In this document: positions 10,299-21,929 of the stretch, piece after piece
Layout of the letters: each line of letters starts with the position of its first letter
Position numbering within the stretch: position 1 is the first letter of the stretch
Source: Primula veris
Lineage: Eukaryota; Streptophyta; Magnoliopsida; Ericales; Primulaceae
NCBI GenBank assembly: GCA_963682055.1
Contig: OY821745.1
Span: 4,657,501 to 4,721,500, forward strand
DNA length: 64,000 nucleotides
Direction of reading: 5' to 3'
Position numbers and translations under genes: made by a program
Notes under the pieces: model-generated
Databases searched by the model: none
The model's input: the letters and a program-made list of their open reading frames with translations, nothing else
What the model was told of the DNA's origin: nothing

Positions 10299-12714
10299 GT
10301 CTTAAACGATTTTTTTTTTTATGTTTGGTACGTAAATGCAATAATTTCGGTGTATGGTTATACATAAAATTATTTCTTTCTCCGTAATCGTTATTAGTAA
10401 AATTATTTTCTCTTAATCTTCAGTTTCGGAAATTTGATATTTACGGCTGTAATGGTTTCGGATTGCTATGTCATATTTGTTATTTTGATGCATGACTTTT
10501 TTATAGTTGTTTGGAAAATTCTTTCCTGACAAACTTTCATATTAAGAAAGTGATGTTTCCGGTTGAATTTTCAAAAACGTTTTATATCTAACTCATCCTT
10601 GTTTGGAATTTTCTGCACGATTGATTTATTTCGGTCGTTATTTGTGCACTGAGGTTTGTTTCTTTTTTATAATATTCCTGCATGTAACCGGCCTGTGGGT
10701 TTTGGGAGGATTTTATAGTTAATACTTGCATGCTTACAAGGTCACATGTTGTTTTAATGCATGTTTGGATGTAGTATGCTGGTGTAAAATTTGTATGTAT
10801 GTTTGATTTGTGTGTACATCACATGATAAAGGTTGAATTTATTTTAGAAATCATTTTCACATATTACTATTACTATATGTTAATGAGTTTTCTTTTGAGG
10901 TTAGTCTGTGTGATATGTTACTATTGTATCGTATGTATGTTTAAAAAATATGATTACTACATATATTATTGTTTACATGCATAGACTTGGTTGAGTACTA
11001 CTAAAAAGCATATTTGGTTGTGTTATATATATATATATATATATAGTAAGGTACTGCTTGATTTAATGATGTTATTAAATTAAAGGTTATATTACAAAAT
11101 GCATGGGTATATGATAACTTTTAGTACTATGTTAAGGGTCTGTAACTCAAAATACAAAGTTATTGATAAAGTCAATGACATATTGACATATATTTGATAG
11201 TGTTGAAATTATTTGGTTTGTGACAACCTTTTAAGAAGAGGTAGTTCTCTGGAATCTTACAAGTTTTAGATTTTAGCAATCAAGTGGTTATACTTAGCAG
11301 TTGAATCGTATAAGCTAGATTTTCATTGAATGTGTTTTTAAGTTTCAAACGCGGTAATGTCTTTTTGGAGTTTCATATGATAGTTACTTTTCTTTACACA
11401 TGTTAGTATTTGACATGAGTTTCCATATTACAATGTTGACGTGGGGCCTACTAATTTTCATGAGTAAATTTTTGGCTTTGTAACTTATAAATGACTTGGT
11501 ATGTTTATGCCCATTTGTTACCGCATACTGATTTGTTATTTTGTGTGCTATTCAACAATTTACTTGTTACACACGTTTCTGTATATTTTGGGTTAAGGCC
11601 GGAAGTATTGCATACAATTAATTTGTATTATATATATATAAATACATATTATATGAGTGATGAGTGGAATTTCAATTCCAGTGGATATGTTCTTGTATGT
11701 ACACGGTCTTTTTATAAGTGTGGAAATGATTTTAGATTGTTATTATAACAACTCAACAGGAGTAGTATGTAGTAATGAATGAATTTGTTTTCATTATTAG
11801 TTTTTATGAGCAATCTGTTTAGACACTAGATACGACATAACTGTTTTCGAAATATTTCTTGTAAAACCATTTTCCTATTTTCTAAATTTGGGACTTACGA
11901 CATAACTGTTTGAACTCTAAGATTTTTCTTTATAAAATCAGATTTATTTGATGTTTACGGTTGATTAAATGTTTCAAAATTTGATAATATTTTTTGGGAA
12001 TGAACTAGAATATTCTTGCAAAATTAGTTTCTTGAAAACATGCGTGGTTATAGAAATTAGGTGTTTGTGAAGGAGGAGTTTTAGTTTCGTTTTCCGAAAT
12101 TAGATTGTTTGTTATTTGAGATAACGAACAGTTTCATGCAGGAAATGTCCGGAACACAATAGGTGCTGAAAATGACCAGAAAATTGAGGGTATCGGTGTA
12201 ACTCCTATTAGTTTTGCATTAGTGCATATTAATGAGACTGGTTACAGATTCGAAACCACCGTTATTAAAGACACTAATGGGGGTGCTATATTTATTAATT
12301 GTGATTTATTACGAATTAATGAGTGATGTTACAAATTTTGAAACCATCATGATCAAAGACACTAATGTTGTGACATATTGGGTGGTCTCATTATCAGTTG
12401 TAATTTATTGTAATTTAATTTGGAGGGTTACAAAATTTATAACGATGATCATTAATGAGATTAATGACGAGTATTTGTAATTGTGATTAATTGCAATTTA
12501 ATTTGAAAAGTTATAAAGTATTGTAACGACAGTCATTATTGACATTTATGGAGAATTTTATTAGTTACCTACGAATTGCATTGACGAGTCGGTTAAATAT
12601 TTGGATAAAAGGTTATTTAATAACCAAATTTGTTCATCCAAGAGCAAATAATTTGATGATTAAACAAATTATAAATGCCTGTTGAGTTTTATTTTAAGAA
12701 TAAACAAATATCGG

Positions 12715-12875
12715 CTATTTTATTATTTGTTGAAATAACATCTTATTAATTTGCTGAAAGAACATTTAATAATTTGTTGAAATTAACATCTTATTTATTT
12801 GTTGAAAAAATATTTAATAATTTGTTGAAATAACATATTATTAATTTATTGATAAAACATATTGTGAATATGTTG
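12715..12875. repeat. AT-rich short tandem repeats in copia copy 1
   Basis: Degenerate tandem units built on TAATAATTTGTTGAAA and AACATCTTATT. The same array occurs at about 45665-45845 in copy 2, so it is a fixed part of this family's leader rather than a new expansion. Confidence 0.65.
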
Positions 12876-13289
12876 AGTTTGTTATTATTGAGAATAGTAA
12901 TTTAGTAATATTATATTACTATTATTGAGGGCCGAAGAACCCCAAGTGTCCCCAAATATGGGGGTATCCCATCGATACTGCAGGTCGAGAATCTAGTCAT
13001 GCTCCAACGTACATGTGGGCGGGTGGAAGAATATCCAACGGTTCAGTGGTATAGACCTTAAACGTCTGAAATAAATGATACAATTCATTTACCACCTTGA
13101 AACCGATTAAGTTTCTCAATTAAAATGTGCATATCCTGAGTGAGGACAAAGGGAATGCACAAACTGTGTGGTCGTTAATGTGTGTAAACGTTTTAAACAT
13201 TTGGAAGTCCACTAACAAGTGCAAGCATACAAATCTGAATCGTGACTAGGGGTTTTTGAAACCTAAGGGCAGTAGCATTTCATTAGTCA

Positions 13290-15266
13290 AAACACTATGA
13301 TCAAATTGTGATAATTTTGCTTGTTTTTGGCAATACATGAGTGACTATATGTTCAAAATAAGCATTTTAGTCGATAATGTTGTGGTCAATAATGACATGT
13401 TGAATTATTCAACTAAGTCACTGATTTGATATGATATACTAGGTCATGAAAATATAAAACCATAAAGGTTTTGTTTTTTTTAAATCTATTATTTAGATTG
13501 AAACACAAATATGAGTTTGTGTCTCAAGAAATGTATTGCTAAGTTTTCGGTTCGAAATTTCGAATGAAGTACATAAACTAATGGTTTGGTGCATTTGAGA
13601 TGTGTGCAAACCAATAAGTGGTTAAAATATATTTTCTCAATTTATTAATGATTGTACTAAACACTTATTTATCTCTTTAATGAGAAGTAAAGACAAATCA
13701 GTCGAGATATTCATTCAAGTAAGAATGAATACGAAAATCCTATTATTGAGCATTAAGTCTTGTCATAAAACATGGTTTAATCATGGATATTCTGTTGTGT
13801 TAATCTACCAACTTTAACCCAATGATTAAGTGTTAATCATTAAATGATAGACTTTTCTTAGATGTATTAGATATTGTCTAATTAGTTCCGAAATGGTATA
13901 TTCACATGGTTATGAATACATGGTCAGTGTGAATGAAACGGTGAACATGAGACACCGTTCACACAATTGTTTTGTTAGAATGACACCAATCGTTAAAAAA
14001 CGACTTATTATGCTCTCGAGCAAAAATAAAGTTGTTAAACGATGAATATCATGTTGATAGGTTTAGGGTTAAACTTTGAATTTATGTGGAAAGTGAGCTT
14101 TCCGCAAGCTATGTGCTGAACAAACTAACGCTTAGGAAGTTGGACCAAACAGTTAGAATTATAGAAGACATGGTGTCTGACTATAACTTCGTGTTTCTTG
14201 AAGGACTTGGTACTACCTAAAAAATGTCTCAATTCTTGTTTTTTGAAGGACTTGAACATGATAAAAAACGGTAGATTGTGTGTTCATCTGATAAGCACTT
14301 AATATAGTCCTAATTGGTTTCTAGTGCATAACTCAGATGATTTTAAAGTGCATATAGAGTTATATGCCCGAGAAGCATAATTTCTAAAAGAGAAAAATTT
14401 CCGCAAAACTCTAACGCATGGAGGGTGTAATTAATACGCTGAGAGTTCAAACAATTACGCTATCCAAGACAAGTAAACACTCAAACGGTGATGGAAAAGT
14501 GGGGGCAAGTGAATGTTGTAAGAAAGATGAAGTGCCTCGACGTAGTAAATGGTGAGAAAGGAAACTTTATTCGAGCCTTAACCTTCATGAGTGAAGGTAA
14601 ATCGATGACATCGAGATAATCGATGTTATCTACATAATGTGTATATGGAAATAGACCATCAACAATGAGGTTGATAGGCACATGTGACATATAGTCAATG
14701 ACTATAAGTAAACTGACGGTGTTGATAATTTCAATAACTATACTCTAATCTACTTGGAAAAGACACCTCACGAATGAGAATATGTATTTCATGAATAGAA
14801 ATATATAGAATTTGGAACAATCTAGTGGGGTCGTGTTTCCGTGTAAAGTAAGCGAAGGTGAGAAAATTTGTTAAGTCATTGTATGCACTAAAACAAACAC
14901 CTAATTTATGATACGAGAAAATTTGATAGAATAATGCTATCAAACAGTTTTCGTATAAATGAATATGGCAAATGTGTCTGTGTAAAAGGAATTGAAAGAA
15001 CTACGAGTGGCAATGGTAATATCAACGCTACTAAATATATTGTTGTAACACTTCTAAATGAATATGTGAGACGGTGAGAATATTTTTATCATATACAGTG
15101 TCATGCACATCATGAACTGCATTAGATAAAATATCTTCAACTCAGTGCGCAAACTGAGTGGATATACCAGTAATCCCAATGAAGGGCACTGGAAGGCCAT
15201 TATAAGTCTTCTTAGATACCTAAGGTGTATTGCCAATCATGTGCTGCATTTTACGATATATCCAAC
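13290..15266 (+). pseudogene. Relic of copia pol (integrase/RT part), copy 1, left piece
   Basis: Frame-broken plus-strand fragments match typical copia pol order. GTGATAATTTTGCTTG gives a CD-(N)LL-like segment. An integrase end of the VLNK..LRKLDQT type lies near 14110-14150. Near 14890-14950 the sequence resembles ALKQTP followed by KFDRIMLS, the RT region usually reading GLKQAP...KFD. Stops occur in every frame. The relic continues after the nested Sirevirus at 24965. Confidence 0.6.
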
Positions 15267-15767
15267 TGTTGGTCCGTAGGAGTCTAAACCTTAGAGGGGG
15301 GGGTGAATAAGGTTTTGTACGTTTTTCGCGGAATTAAAACTATGGGTATTTAACTAAGTTAATTAGTGATATTTATAACCTAAACTCTTTTGTTACCAAA
15401 TTAACGCTAAAATGATCTAAGCAAGCAATAAATATAAGCGATAAATGAATATGGAAAGTAAAAGTTAAGGGAAAGAAATAACGCAAGATTTATAGAGGTT
15501 CGGCAAACCGCGCCTACGTCCTCTCCTCGGTATTTTCACTACCGAGTGTTTCACTAAAAATCTTCGTTTTAAGGTTACACCTTAACGAGCTTAATCAACC
15601 GATTACGCTCCCCCTCACTATATGAGTATCCCGAATAAATGACCTAGAGCTTTTAAGCTACACTTGCTTAAAAGCCTCTACCCAATTCACTCGCTCACTA
15701 ATGAGTTTATAAAATACTCTTTTACAAGTTTGATTTCGAATCGCTCACTAACAAATATTATCTCGAT

Positions 15768-15787
15768 GTTTATAAGATTACTATAAG
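15768..15787 (-). promoter_or_regulatory. Candidate TATA box in the Sirevirus 3' LTR
   Basis: Minus strand TATAGTAATCTTATAAAC-type sequence lies downstream of the U3 hairpin array in transcription order. The identical segment in the 5' LTR (24205-24224) would be the active promoter. The only support is an AT-rich match in a sensible place. Confidence 0.3.
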
Positions 15788-16042
15788 AATATACTCGAGA
15801 ATATTTTTGATTACAAGTGAGAAATAAGTAGTATAAGCTTGAAGGATTTTCTTGTAAGAATTGCTTAAAAGTTGTGAATGCTTGGATGAGCTTCTTCAAA
15901 GTGTTTTGGGGCTTTTGTAGAGTCACAAAGGTGCAGCAATAAATTTCAGACCGTTGCTGGTTGGTGAGTTCATTCAATGCTGTTTTTGCAGCAGTTCGCC
16001 CCATTTTCAGGAATAGCTTAAAAGCTGGATTTTGAAATTCTA

Positions 16043-16290
16043 CAGAAACGATCGGTCGTTTCTGAAAAACGATCGGTCGTTTTTCAATTGGACTTACTGG
16101 ACAAAATGTGCACTGAAACGATCGGTCGTTTCAGATTAATGATCGGTCGTTTTTGCTGAGTGCTCACTGGAAGAAATCATCAATAAAACGATCGGTCGTT
16201 TTATTATGGCGATCGGTCGTTTTTGTCCTATGCTCACTGGAAGGATTTTTCGTATGTATGATCGATCGTTTAGGGTTGATCAGTCGTTTT
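16043..16290 (-). repeat. Hairpin array in the 3' LTR U3
   Basis: About eight copies of the core GATCGGTCG, most within (A)ACGATCGGTCGTT. Four form near-perfect hairpins whose outer arms differ but stay complementary: 16043-16064 (CAGAAACGA/TCGTTTCTG), 16064-16085 (GAAAAACGA/TCGTTTTTC), 16113-16134 (CTGAAACGA/TCGTTTCAG) and 16182-16205 (AATAAAACGA/TCGTTTTATT). The others (about 16139, 16209, 16260, 16278) are half sites. The units repeat about every 70 bp with a shared spacer, GCTCACTGGAAG. Confidence 0.9.
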
Positions 16291-16522
16291 TTGTTGTTCT
16301 GGGTTATTTTCGGTTTTCTCGACAAACTTCGAAACCCCGTAACTAATTCGTTCCAACTCCGATTTAGGTTCCGCTTGAACCAATGGCTTCGTAATTACGC
16401 ATTCAATCATTTAAACCCTTTAACACACTCGATAAATGATTAGTACGCAAAACGAGCTTTTATCATGTTTTACAAATATTGTTATCATCAAAATAATCGA
16501 TTAGAAGAAACTACGTTCAACA

Positions 16523-16536
16523 ATCTCTCCCTTTTT
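16523..16536 (-). other. Polypurine tract of the Sirevirus
   Basis: Minus strand AAAAAGGGAGAGAT directly abuts the TGTTGAACG start of the 3' LTR, the expected place for the plus-strand primer. Confidence 0.85.
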
Positions 16537-17059
16537 GATGATGACAAAATATTGACTTCAACATACTATAAGCTCTTTTTGTTTAAACAAATATAACGGA
16601 AATGTATAGATGACGCTTTACTTAGATAAAAGTTTTTAGAGAAAAAGCAAGTAAATGTCATAACATCCGATTTTAAAACGACGTATAAACAAGCTAAACG
16701 ATTAGGGATTATGAAGATCTATATGCAAGCGAAAAATTGGCCATAGTTTTGCCTAAAAAAGGTCAATCGCCACAAAAGAAAAACAATATTTATAATCCAA
16801 TCAACTAGCAAACTATGCGCACTAAATGCAATAATATCAAATAAGGTTCAAACGCATAGTTAAAATCGCAATCATATAAACAAGAGCAAATGTAAGAAGA
16901 AACGCATCATAATAATCAAGTAAAACCGTTTCCTACTTATTACATCAAAAACAACTTGTTCAACTCAAAGGAAATAGAAATACAATGCAAAGAGAAAAAC
17001 AATAGAGAGGTATTTCTCCCCCTTTGACATCATCAAAAACAAAAAAATAATATATCCGC
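16537..17059 (-). other. Sirevirus 3' non-coding region between the env-like ORF and PPT
   Basis: About 520 nt without an ORF. On the minus strand it contains further purine-rich runs, for example opposite CTCCCCCTTTGACATCATC near 17015-17035. That run resembles the segment next to the true polypurine tract (CTCCCTTTTTGATGATGACA). Repeated PPT-like blocks at this place are a described feature of Sireviruses. Confidence 0.5.
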
Positions 17060-18376
17060 CTAGTCGCGGTGGGAAGTAGCATCATCCTCTTCGTCTTCGT
17101 CATTGTTAGGACCGGCAAAGTCGGGAAAATAACCATGGAACCTTGCCCGTTGCTCGTTGCTTAACCTTTCGATTTCGTCCATATCTTCTTGACTAGGATG
17201 CATGGAGCGAAACATGCGTCGTTGAAGTCGCGCATTCTGATATTGATCAATATAGAGATCGTTGTAGAATTGTTCGGTGCGTGGAGGAAGAGTCGAAGAT
17301 CCTACTTTAGCTTTTCCGCGACCTCGAGAGGGACGGGAGGAGGTAGGGATATCGGTGGGAGGGAGAGACTCGGAGGAGAATTCCTCATGAGCGCTTTGAG
17401 GTGTCGGTTTAGGGCCGACGTATTCTTCCTCTTCGGGGGAAAGAGGAGTATAGCCGGGGCCGGATACCCGCTTACCGGACCAAGTTATGGACTTGTCGGT
17501 ATTGTTGAATTTTATGGACATTTGGGAAAGATAGGAAGTGTCCCAAATGTGCTTATCCTTATTTTTGAACAATGTTCCACCGGGAACGAGATTTAAGTCC
17601 TTCAAAATGGCCGAAATTAAGGCACCGTAAGGTAACCCATTCTTGGACTTTGTTTTAAGCGAGTCCATCTTAAAGAAAATGAGGGATGCAAAGTCAAGGC
17701 GGACTCGGCGATGGATACACCCAAGAAGAAAGATGTACTCATTAGTAACATCCGTAAAGTTGGAGGTGTGTGGGAGTACGATATGAGAGAGAATGTGGTA
17801 GGCTAGTTTATTACGGAATAGAAGGCCATGGGCTTTGCTAGAGCGGTTGTTATGGGCCGGATGAAAAATTTCATCTTTAAGATCATTGAAGTTTTCGATC
17901 TCTAGAGTTTCACAAAGTTCCTTGCTAGACTCATAGAAACCGCCGCTATCTAGACGTAAGAGAGTTCGTAAACGGTCTATACCGTAAACGAATTGTTGTC
18001 CGTTAAAGGATGAACGCAAACGGAGTGCGTCATCGGAGTCCCTATCTAGAACTAGATGATAATAGAATTCATAGACATTCTCTTTATAAAAGGGCTCTTT
18101 GAGAGTAAGAAGGGTATCAAGTTTGTAAAAGCTTAAGTCTATCATAAGAGCGGAAAACCGTTCACGAAAAAGAGGCATGTCTAGAGTGAAGTTGGTCAAT
18201 ATACCTCTTGTACCCATTTCGGGTGGATAGAGAGGAGGTAGAGGGCCGGAGCGAGAAGCGGAGGAAGAGCCGGTGCGTGGGGCACGAGGAATAGCCGGGC
18301 GGCGAGTGGGTGGAGGCACGATCTCGTCGTCATGCTCATCAACGAGGTTGAGTGAGGCTTTCTTTGTGCGAACCAT
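17060..18376 (-). CDS. Env-like third ORF of the Sirevirus (438 aa)
   Basis: An intact minus-strand ORF between pol and the 3' LTR, the position of the so-called envelope-like gene in Sireviruses. It starts MVRTKKASLNLVDEHDDE and has a Pro/Arg/Ser-rich N-terminal 50 residues. A folded middle follows (about residues 60-290), including HILSHIVLPHTSNFTDVTNE and IFLLGCIHRRVRLDFASLIF. The C-terminus is acidic (NNDEDEEDDATSHRD). The middle resembles the 'putative plant transposon protein' domain found in ATHILA ORF1 and many plant retroelements, as far as memory allows. I see no signal peptide and no clear membrane helix, so an envelope role is not supported by sequence; the function is unknown. 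The ATG is preceded by a C/T- and A-rich stretch resembling a plant 5' leader. Confidence 0.8.
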   Translation of the reverse strand: MVRTKKASLNLVDEHDDEIVPPPTRRPAIPRAPRTGSSSASRSGPLPPLYPPEMGTRGILTNFTLDMPLFRERFSALMIDLSFYKLDTLLTLKEPFYKENVYEFYYHLVLDRDSDDALRLRSSFNGQQFVYGIDRLRTLLRLDSGGFYESSKELCETLEIENFNDLKDEIFHPAHNNRSSKAHGLLFRNKLAYHILSHIVLPHTSNFTDVTNEYIFLLGCIHRRVRLDFASLIFFKMDSLKTKSKNGLPYGALISAILKDLNLVPGGTLFKNKDKHIWDTSYLSQMSIKFNNTDKSITWSGKRVSGPGYTPLSPEEEEYVGPKPTPQSAHEEFSSESLPPTDIPTSSRPSRGRGKAKVGSSTLPPRTEQFYNDLYIDQYQNARLQRRMFRSMHPSQEDMDEIERLSNEQRARFHGYFPDFAGPNNDEDEEDDATSHRD

Positions 18377-18794
18377 TTGATTGATTGGATAGAAAATTGG
18401 GTTTTGTTTGAGATTTTTGGGTGATTGGGAAAGGAGTGGACGAATTTTGAGAGAGAGAAGAGATTAGGGTTTGAAATGAATTGGTTTTGGGGTTTGAAGA
18501 ATGATTTTAAAAACTGACAAACAGAAAAACGATCGGTCGTTCTGGGATTCGATCGATCGAAATATAGCCAAATTCTTCCAGTGAGTGCAACATAAAAACG
18601 ATCGGTCGTTTTTAAGGAACGATCGGTCGAATGTAATAAAACGATCGGTCGTTTTTACAGACGATCGATCGACTGTAACAAGGTTACAGACCAGGAATTT
18701 TCTGCACTTTACGACACTGATTTGGCAAAGAAAATGTAAAAATACTTAAAAATATATATATAAAGACAATCAAATATATATAAATATATATATA
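18377..18794 (-). promoter_or_regulatory. pol-env intergenic region with inverted hairpin cluster
   Basis: Between the pol stop (18795) and the env-like ATG (18376), positions about 18526-18680 hold about six more copies of the ACGATCGGTCGT/CGATCGATCG motif. They come with the spacer CACTCACTGGAAGAA on the minus strand. The same spacer reads on the plus strand in the LTR, so this cluster is inverted relative to the LTR array. The 100 nt before the ATG is rich in CT and CAA, like a gene leader. A promoter or processing role is inferred only. Confidence 0.55.
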
Positions 18795-21700
18795 TCACAC
18801 ATCAAACATACCTAACTCTCGGCGAATAAAGCAAAATTGTTCCTCATTAAGGGGTTTTGTGAAAATATCGGCTAATTGCCTATTTGTGCTTATATATTCA
18901 AGTGTAATATCCCCTTTTTGGACATGATCCCGTAAAAAGTGATGACGTAAATTAATATGTTTAGTGCGAGAGTGTTGGATCGGATTTTTCGAAAGGTTTA
19001 TAGCACTAGTATTATCACACAATATAGGTACACTATCAAATGATAATTCAAAGTCGTTTAGTTGTTGACGCATCCAAAGGATTTGTGCGCAACAACTACC
19101 CGCGGCGACGTATTCCGCCTCCGCCGTGGAAAGCGCAACCGAGTTTTGTTTCTTACTATGCCAAGAAACTAAAGCGTTTCCTAAGAAATGGCAAGTGCCA
19201 CTAGTACTCTTTCTATCTAATCGACAACCGGCAAAGTCGGCGTCGGAATAACCAAGCAATTCAAACGAAGTATCATGCGGATAAAACAATCCTAAATTGC
19301 AAGTACCTACAAGATATCTAAAAATGCGCTTAACGGCTATAACATGCGATTCCTTAGGGCAAGATTGATACCTAGCACACAAGCAAACACTAAACATGAT
19401 ATCGGGTCTACTTGCGGTTAAATATAAGAGTGATCCAATCATACCTCTATAGAGCTTTTGGTTCACGCTTTTACCCGATTCATCCTTGTCTAGTTTTGTT
19501 GCCGGACTCATCGGAGTTCCTAGCGGCTTTGCATCGCTCATGTTGAACCTCTTGAGCAAGTCCCTTGTGTATTTGGCTTGATTGACGAAAATTCCGTCCT
19601 TTGTTTGTTTGATTTGCAACCCAAGGAAGTAGGTGAGTTCACCCATCATGCTCATCTCGAATTCACCTTGCATACACTTAGAAAACTCCTCGCACATGCG
19701 AGCATTAGTAGCACCGAAAATGATATCATCAACATATATTTGAATTAAAAGCATGTCTTTTCCATCCTTTTTAATAAAAAGAGTAGTGTCTAAAGTACCA
19801 CGAGAAAAACCCTTTTTAATCAAGAATTTACTAAGTCTTTCATACCAAGCCCGGGGTGCTTGTTTTAAACCATAAAGTGCTTTTCGAAGTTTGTACACAT
19901 GATTAGGAAACTCGTGATTTTCAAAACCGGGTGGTTGTTTTACATAAACTTCCTCATTAATAAAGCCGTTTAAAAATGCACTTTTAACATCCATTTGAAA
20001 TAATTTAAAACGTTTAAAAGAAGCATAAGCAAGCAACATTCTAATGGCTTCTAATCTTGCTACGGGTGCGTAAGTTTCATCGAAATCGATGCCCTCTTCT
20101 TGATTATACCCTTGAGCTACTAGTCTAGCTTTATTTCTAATGACTACCCCGGATTCATCCATCTTATTGCGAAATATCCATTTCATACCTATAATGGTTT
20201 TCTCACGCGGTCTAGGTACTAATGTCCATACGTTGCTACGCTCGAATTGATTTAATTCGTCATGCATAGCTAATACCCAACTCTCATCGAGTTCCGCCTC
20301 ATGAATGTTCTTGGGCTCTAATTGAGACAAGAATGCAAAATGATTAACTATATTTCTTAATGATGAACGTGTATGCACTCTTTCTCCCGGGTTACCCAAA
20401 ATTAAATCTTGCGGATGGTGATTGGCAAAACGCCATTCTTGAGGCAAATCCTCATGAATATGTACGCTAGATTCTAAGTCTTTTTGAAGTCTCTCTATAG
20501 TGACTTCTTCATCAACGGGTTCAACCTCTATGCTAGGCGTTGACTCTAAGCTAGATGTAACATGATTCGAAGAAGATGCTTTATGAAAAATATCATCATT
20601 AATATTATGAACAATTAAAGGCTTATCAATCGTCGGCATATTCTTATCAAACGAGACATGTACCGATTCTTCCACCAATAAAGTTCTTTTATTAAAAATA
20701 CGATAAGCTTTACTCGATATAGCATATCCAACGAAAATTCCTTCGTCGGACTTAGCATCGAATTTTCCTAGATTATCCTTACCATTATTATGAACATAGC
20801 ATTTACAACCAAATGCACGTAAATGAGAAATATTTGGTTTTCGCTCATTCCATAATTCGTAAGGTGTCCTTTTTAATATGGGCCTAATTAAGGCTCTATT
20901 TAAAATATAACAAGCGGAATTTACGGCTTCGGCCCAAAAATACTTTGGCAAATTATTTTCGCAAAGCATGGTCCGTGCCATTTCCTCTAGGGTTCTATTC
21001 TTCCTCTCAACTACCCCATTTTGTTGGGGCGTACGAGGGGCCGAAAAATTATGATCAATACCATTTTCATCACAAAAAGTTTGAAATGGAGTATTCTCAA
21101 ATTCCTTACCATGATCGGTTCGGATACTTTTGATCATATAACCCTTTCGTGTTTGGAGCTTTTTGCAAATGATAGAGAATTCTCTAAATGCTTCATGCTT
21201 ATGAGTTAAAAACAAGACCCACGTAAAGCGACTAAAATCGTCAACCATGACGAAAGCATATGCACGCCCGCCAAGACTAAGTGTCCGGGAGGGGCCAACT
21301 AAGTCCATATGAATGAGCTCTAAACAACGAGTAGTAGAAATAATATTTTTAGACTTAAACGAAATCTTTGTTTGTTTGCCTAATTGGCAAGCGTGACAAA
21401 GTTTGTCCTTTATATAAGGAGTTTTTGGTAAACCTATTACCAAATCTTTACTATAAAGTTTAGCAAGTAAATCAAGACTTGCATGACCAAGTCGTCTATG
21501 CCACAACCAACCATTGTCGTTGATAGTAACAAGACACTTGACTTCATCATCCACCGAACTATTCAAATCAATCATATAGACATTATTTTGTCTTTGACCC
21601 ATAAGAATAGTTTTATTATCCGAAATACAATGAATAATGCAATGCGATTTTTCAAAAATGACTTTGTGACCCAAATCACAAAATTGACTTATACTAAGCA

Positions 21701-21929
21701 AGTTATGTTTAAGACCATCAACAAGCAAAACATTATCAATAATGACATTAGATGGTTTGGAGATACTATCAATACCGATGATTTTGCCCTTGCTATTATC
21801 CCCGAAGGTCACAAAGCCTCCGTCTTTAGGTGCAAGAGTGGTGAATTTTGTTTTGTCTCCCGTCATATGTCTTGAGCATCCACTATCTAGGAACCACTTG
21901 TCCTCGTTGATTTTTGATCTCAAGCATAC
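18795..21929 (-). CDS. pol: Sirevirus pol (protease-integrase-RT-RNase H)
   Basis: An open frame of 1044 codons beginning right after a TAG at 21930-21932; no ATG precedes the protease, so translation must come from a gag-pol fusion. Rough positions from the first codon: protease-like [11 protein letters not shown] (about 15-25); GAG-pre-integrase zinc finger HRRLGH...CHAC (about 144-181); integrase catalytic residues D in IHMDLVGP (~209), D in IRTDHGKEF (~272), E in [10 protein letters not shown] (~308); reverse transcriptase with [12 protein letters not shown] (~645) and the polymerase motif YVDDIIFG (~732); RNase H with ALSTAEAEY and the [12 protein letters not shown] region near the C-terminus. 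PR-INT-RT-RH order defines Ty1/copia. All catalytic motifs are intact. Confidence 0.93.
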   Translation of the reverse strand, partial: VCLRSKINEDKWFLDSGCSRHMTGDKTKFTTLAPKDGGFVTFGDNSKGKIIGIDSISKPSNVIIDNVLLVDGLKHNLLSISQFCDLGHKVIFEKSHCIIHCISDNKTILMGQRQNNVYMIDLNSSVDDEVKCLVTINDNGWLWHRRLGHASLDLLAKLYSKDLVIGLPKTPYIKDKLCHACQLGKQTKISFKSKNIISTTRCLELIHMDLVGPSRTLSLGGRAYAFVMVDDFSRFTWVLFLTHKHEAFREFSIICKKLQTRKGYMIKSIRTDHGKEFENTPFQTFCDENGIDHNFSAPRTPQQNGVVERKNRTLEEMARTMLCENNLPKYFWAEAVNSACYILNRALIRPILKRTPYELWNERKPNISHLRAFGCKCYVHNNGKDNLGKFDAKSDEGIFVGYAISSKAYRIFNKRTLLVEESVHVSFDKNMPTIDKPLIVHNINDDIFHKASSSNHVTSSLESTPSIEVEPVDEEVTIERLQKDLESSVHIHEDLPQEWRFANHHPQDLILGNPGERVHTRSSLRNIVNHFAFLSQLEPKNIHEAELDESWVLAMHDELNQFERSNVWTLVPRPREKTIIGMKWIFRNKMDESGVVIRNKARLVAQGYNQEEGIDFDETYAPVARLEAIRMLLAYASFKRFKLFQMDVKSAFLNGFINEEVYVKQPPGFENHEFPNHVYKLRKALYGLKQAPRAWYERLSKFLIKKGFSRGTLDTTLFIKKDGKDMLLIQIYVDDIIFGATNARMCEEFSKCMQGEFEMSMMGELTYFLGLQIKQTKDGIFVNQAKYTRDLLKRFNMSDAKPLGTPMSPATKLDKDESGKSVNQKLYRGMIGSLLYLTASRPDIMFSVCLCARYQSCPKESHVIAVKRIFRYLVGTCNLGLFYPHDTSFELLGYSDADFAGCRLDRKSTSGTCHFLGNALVSWHSKKQNSVALSTAEAEYVAAGSCCAQILWMRQQLNDFELSFDSVPILCDNTSAINLSKNPIQHSRTKHINLRHHFLRDHVQKGDITLEYISTNRQLADIFTKPLNEEQFCFIRRELGMFDV

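Larger units (their letters stand above)
15267..16522 (-). repeat. 3' LTR of the Sirevirus
   Basis: On the minus strand it starts TGTTGAACGTAG at 16522 and ends CCAACA at 15267. U3 contains the hairpin array (16043-16290), then a TATA candidate. It is 1256 bp, like its partner. Confidence 0.92.

Noticed and set aside
15687..16004. 105-codon ORF in the Sirevirus LTR, repeated at 24124-24441
   Set aside because: It is present in both LTRs only because the LTRs are identical. It has no known motif and overlaps the expected promoter/R region.
16043..16290. Regular repeats and spacers suggesting a CRISPR-like array
   Set aside because: The spacers are themselves repeated, the setting is a plant retrotransposon LTR, and no cas genes exist; it is a hairpin tandem array.
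17189..17596. 135-codon plus-strand ORF
   Set aside because: Antisense shadow of the env-like ORF; composition follows the opposite strand.
21483..21875. 130-codon plus-strand ORF over pol
   Set aside because: Antisense shadow of the protease/integrase part of pol.
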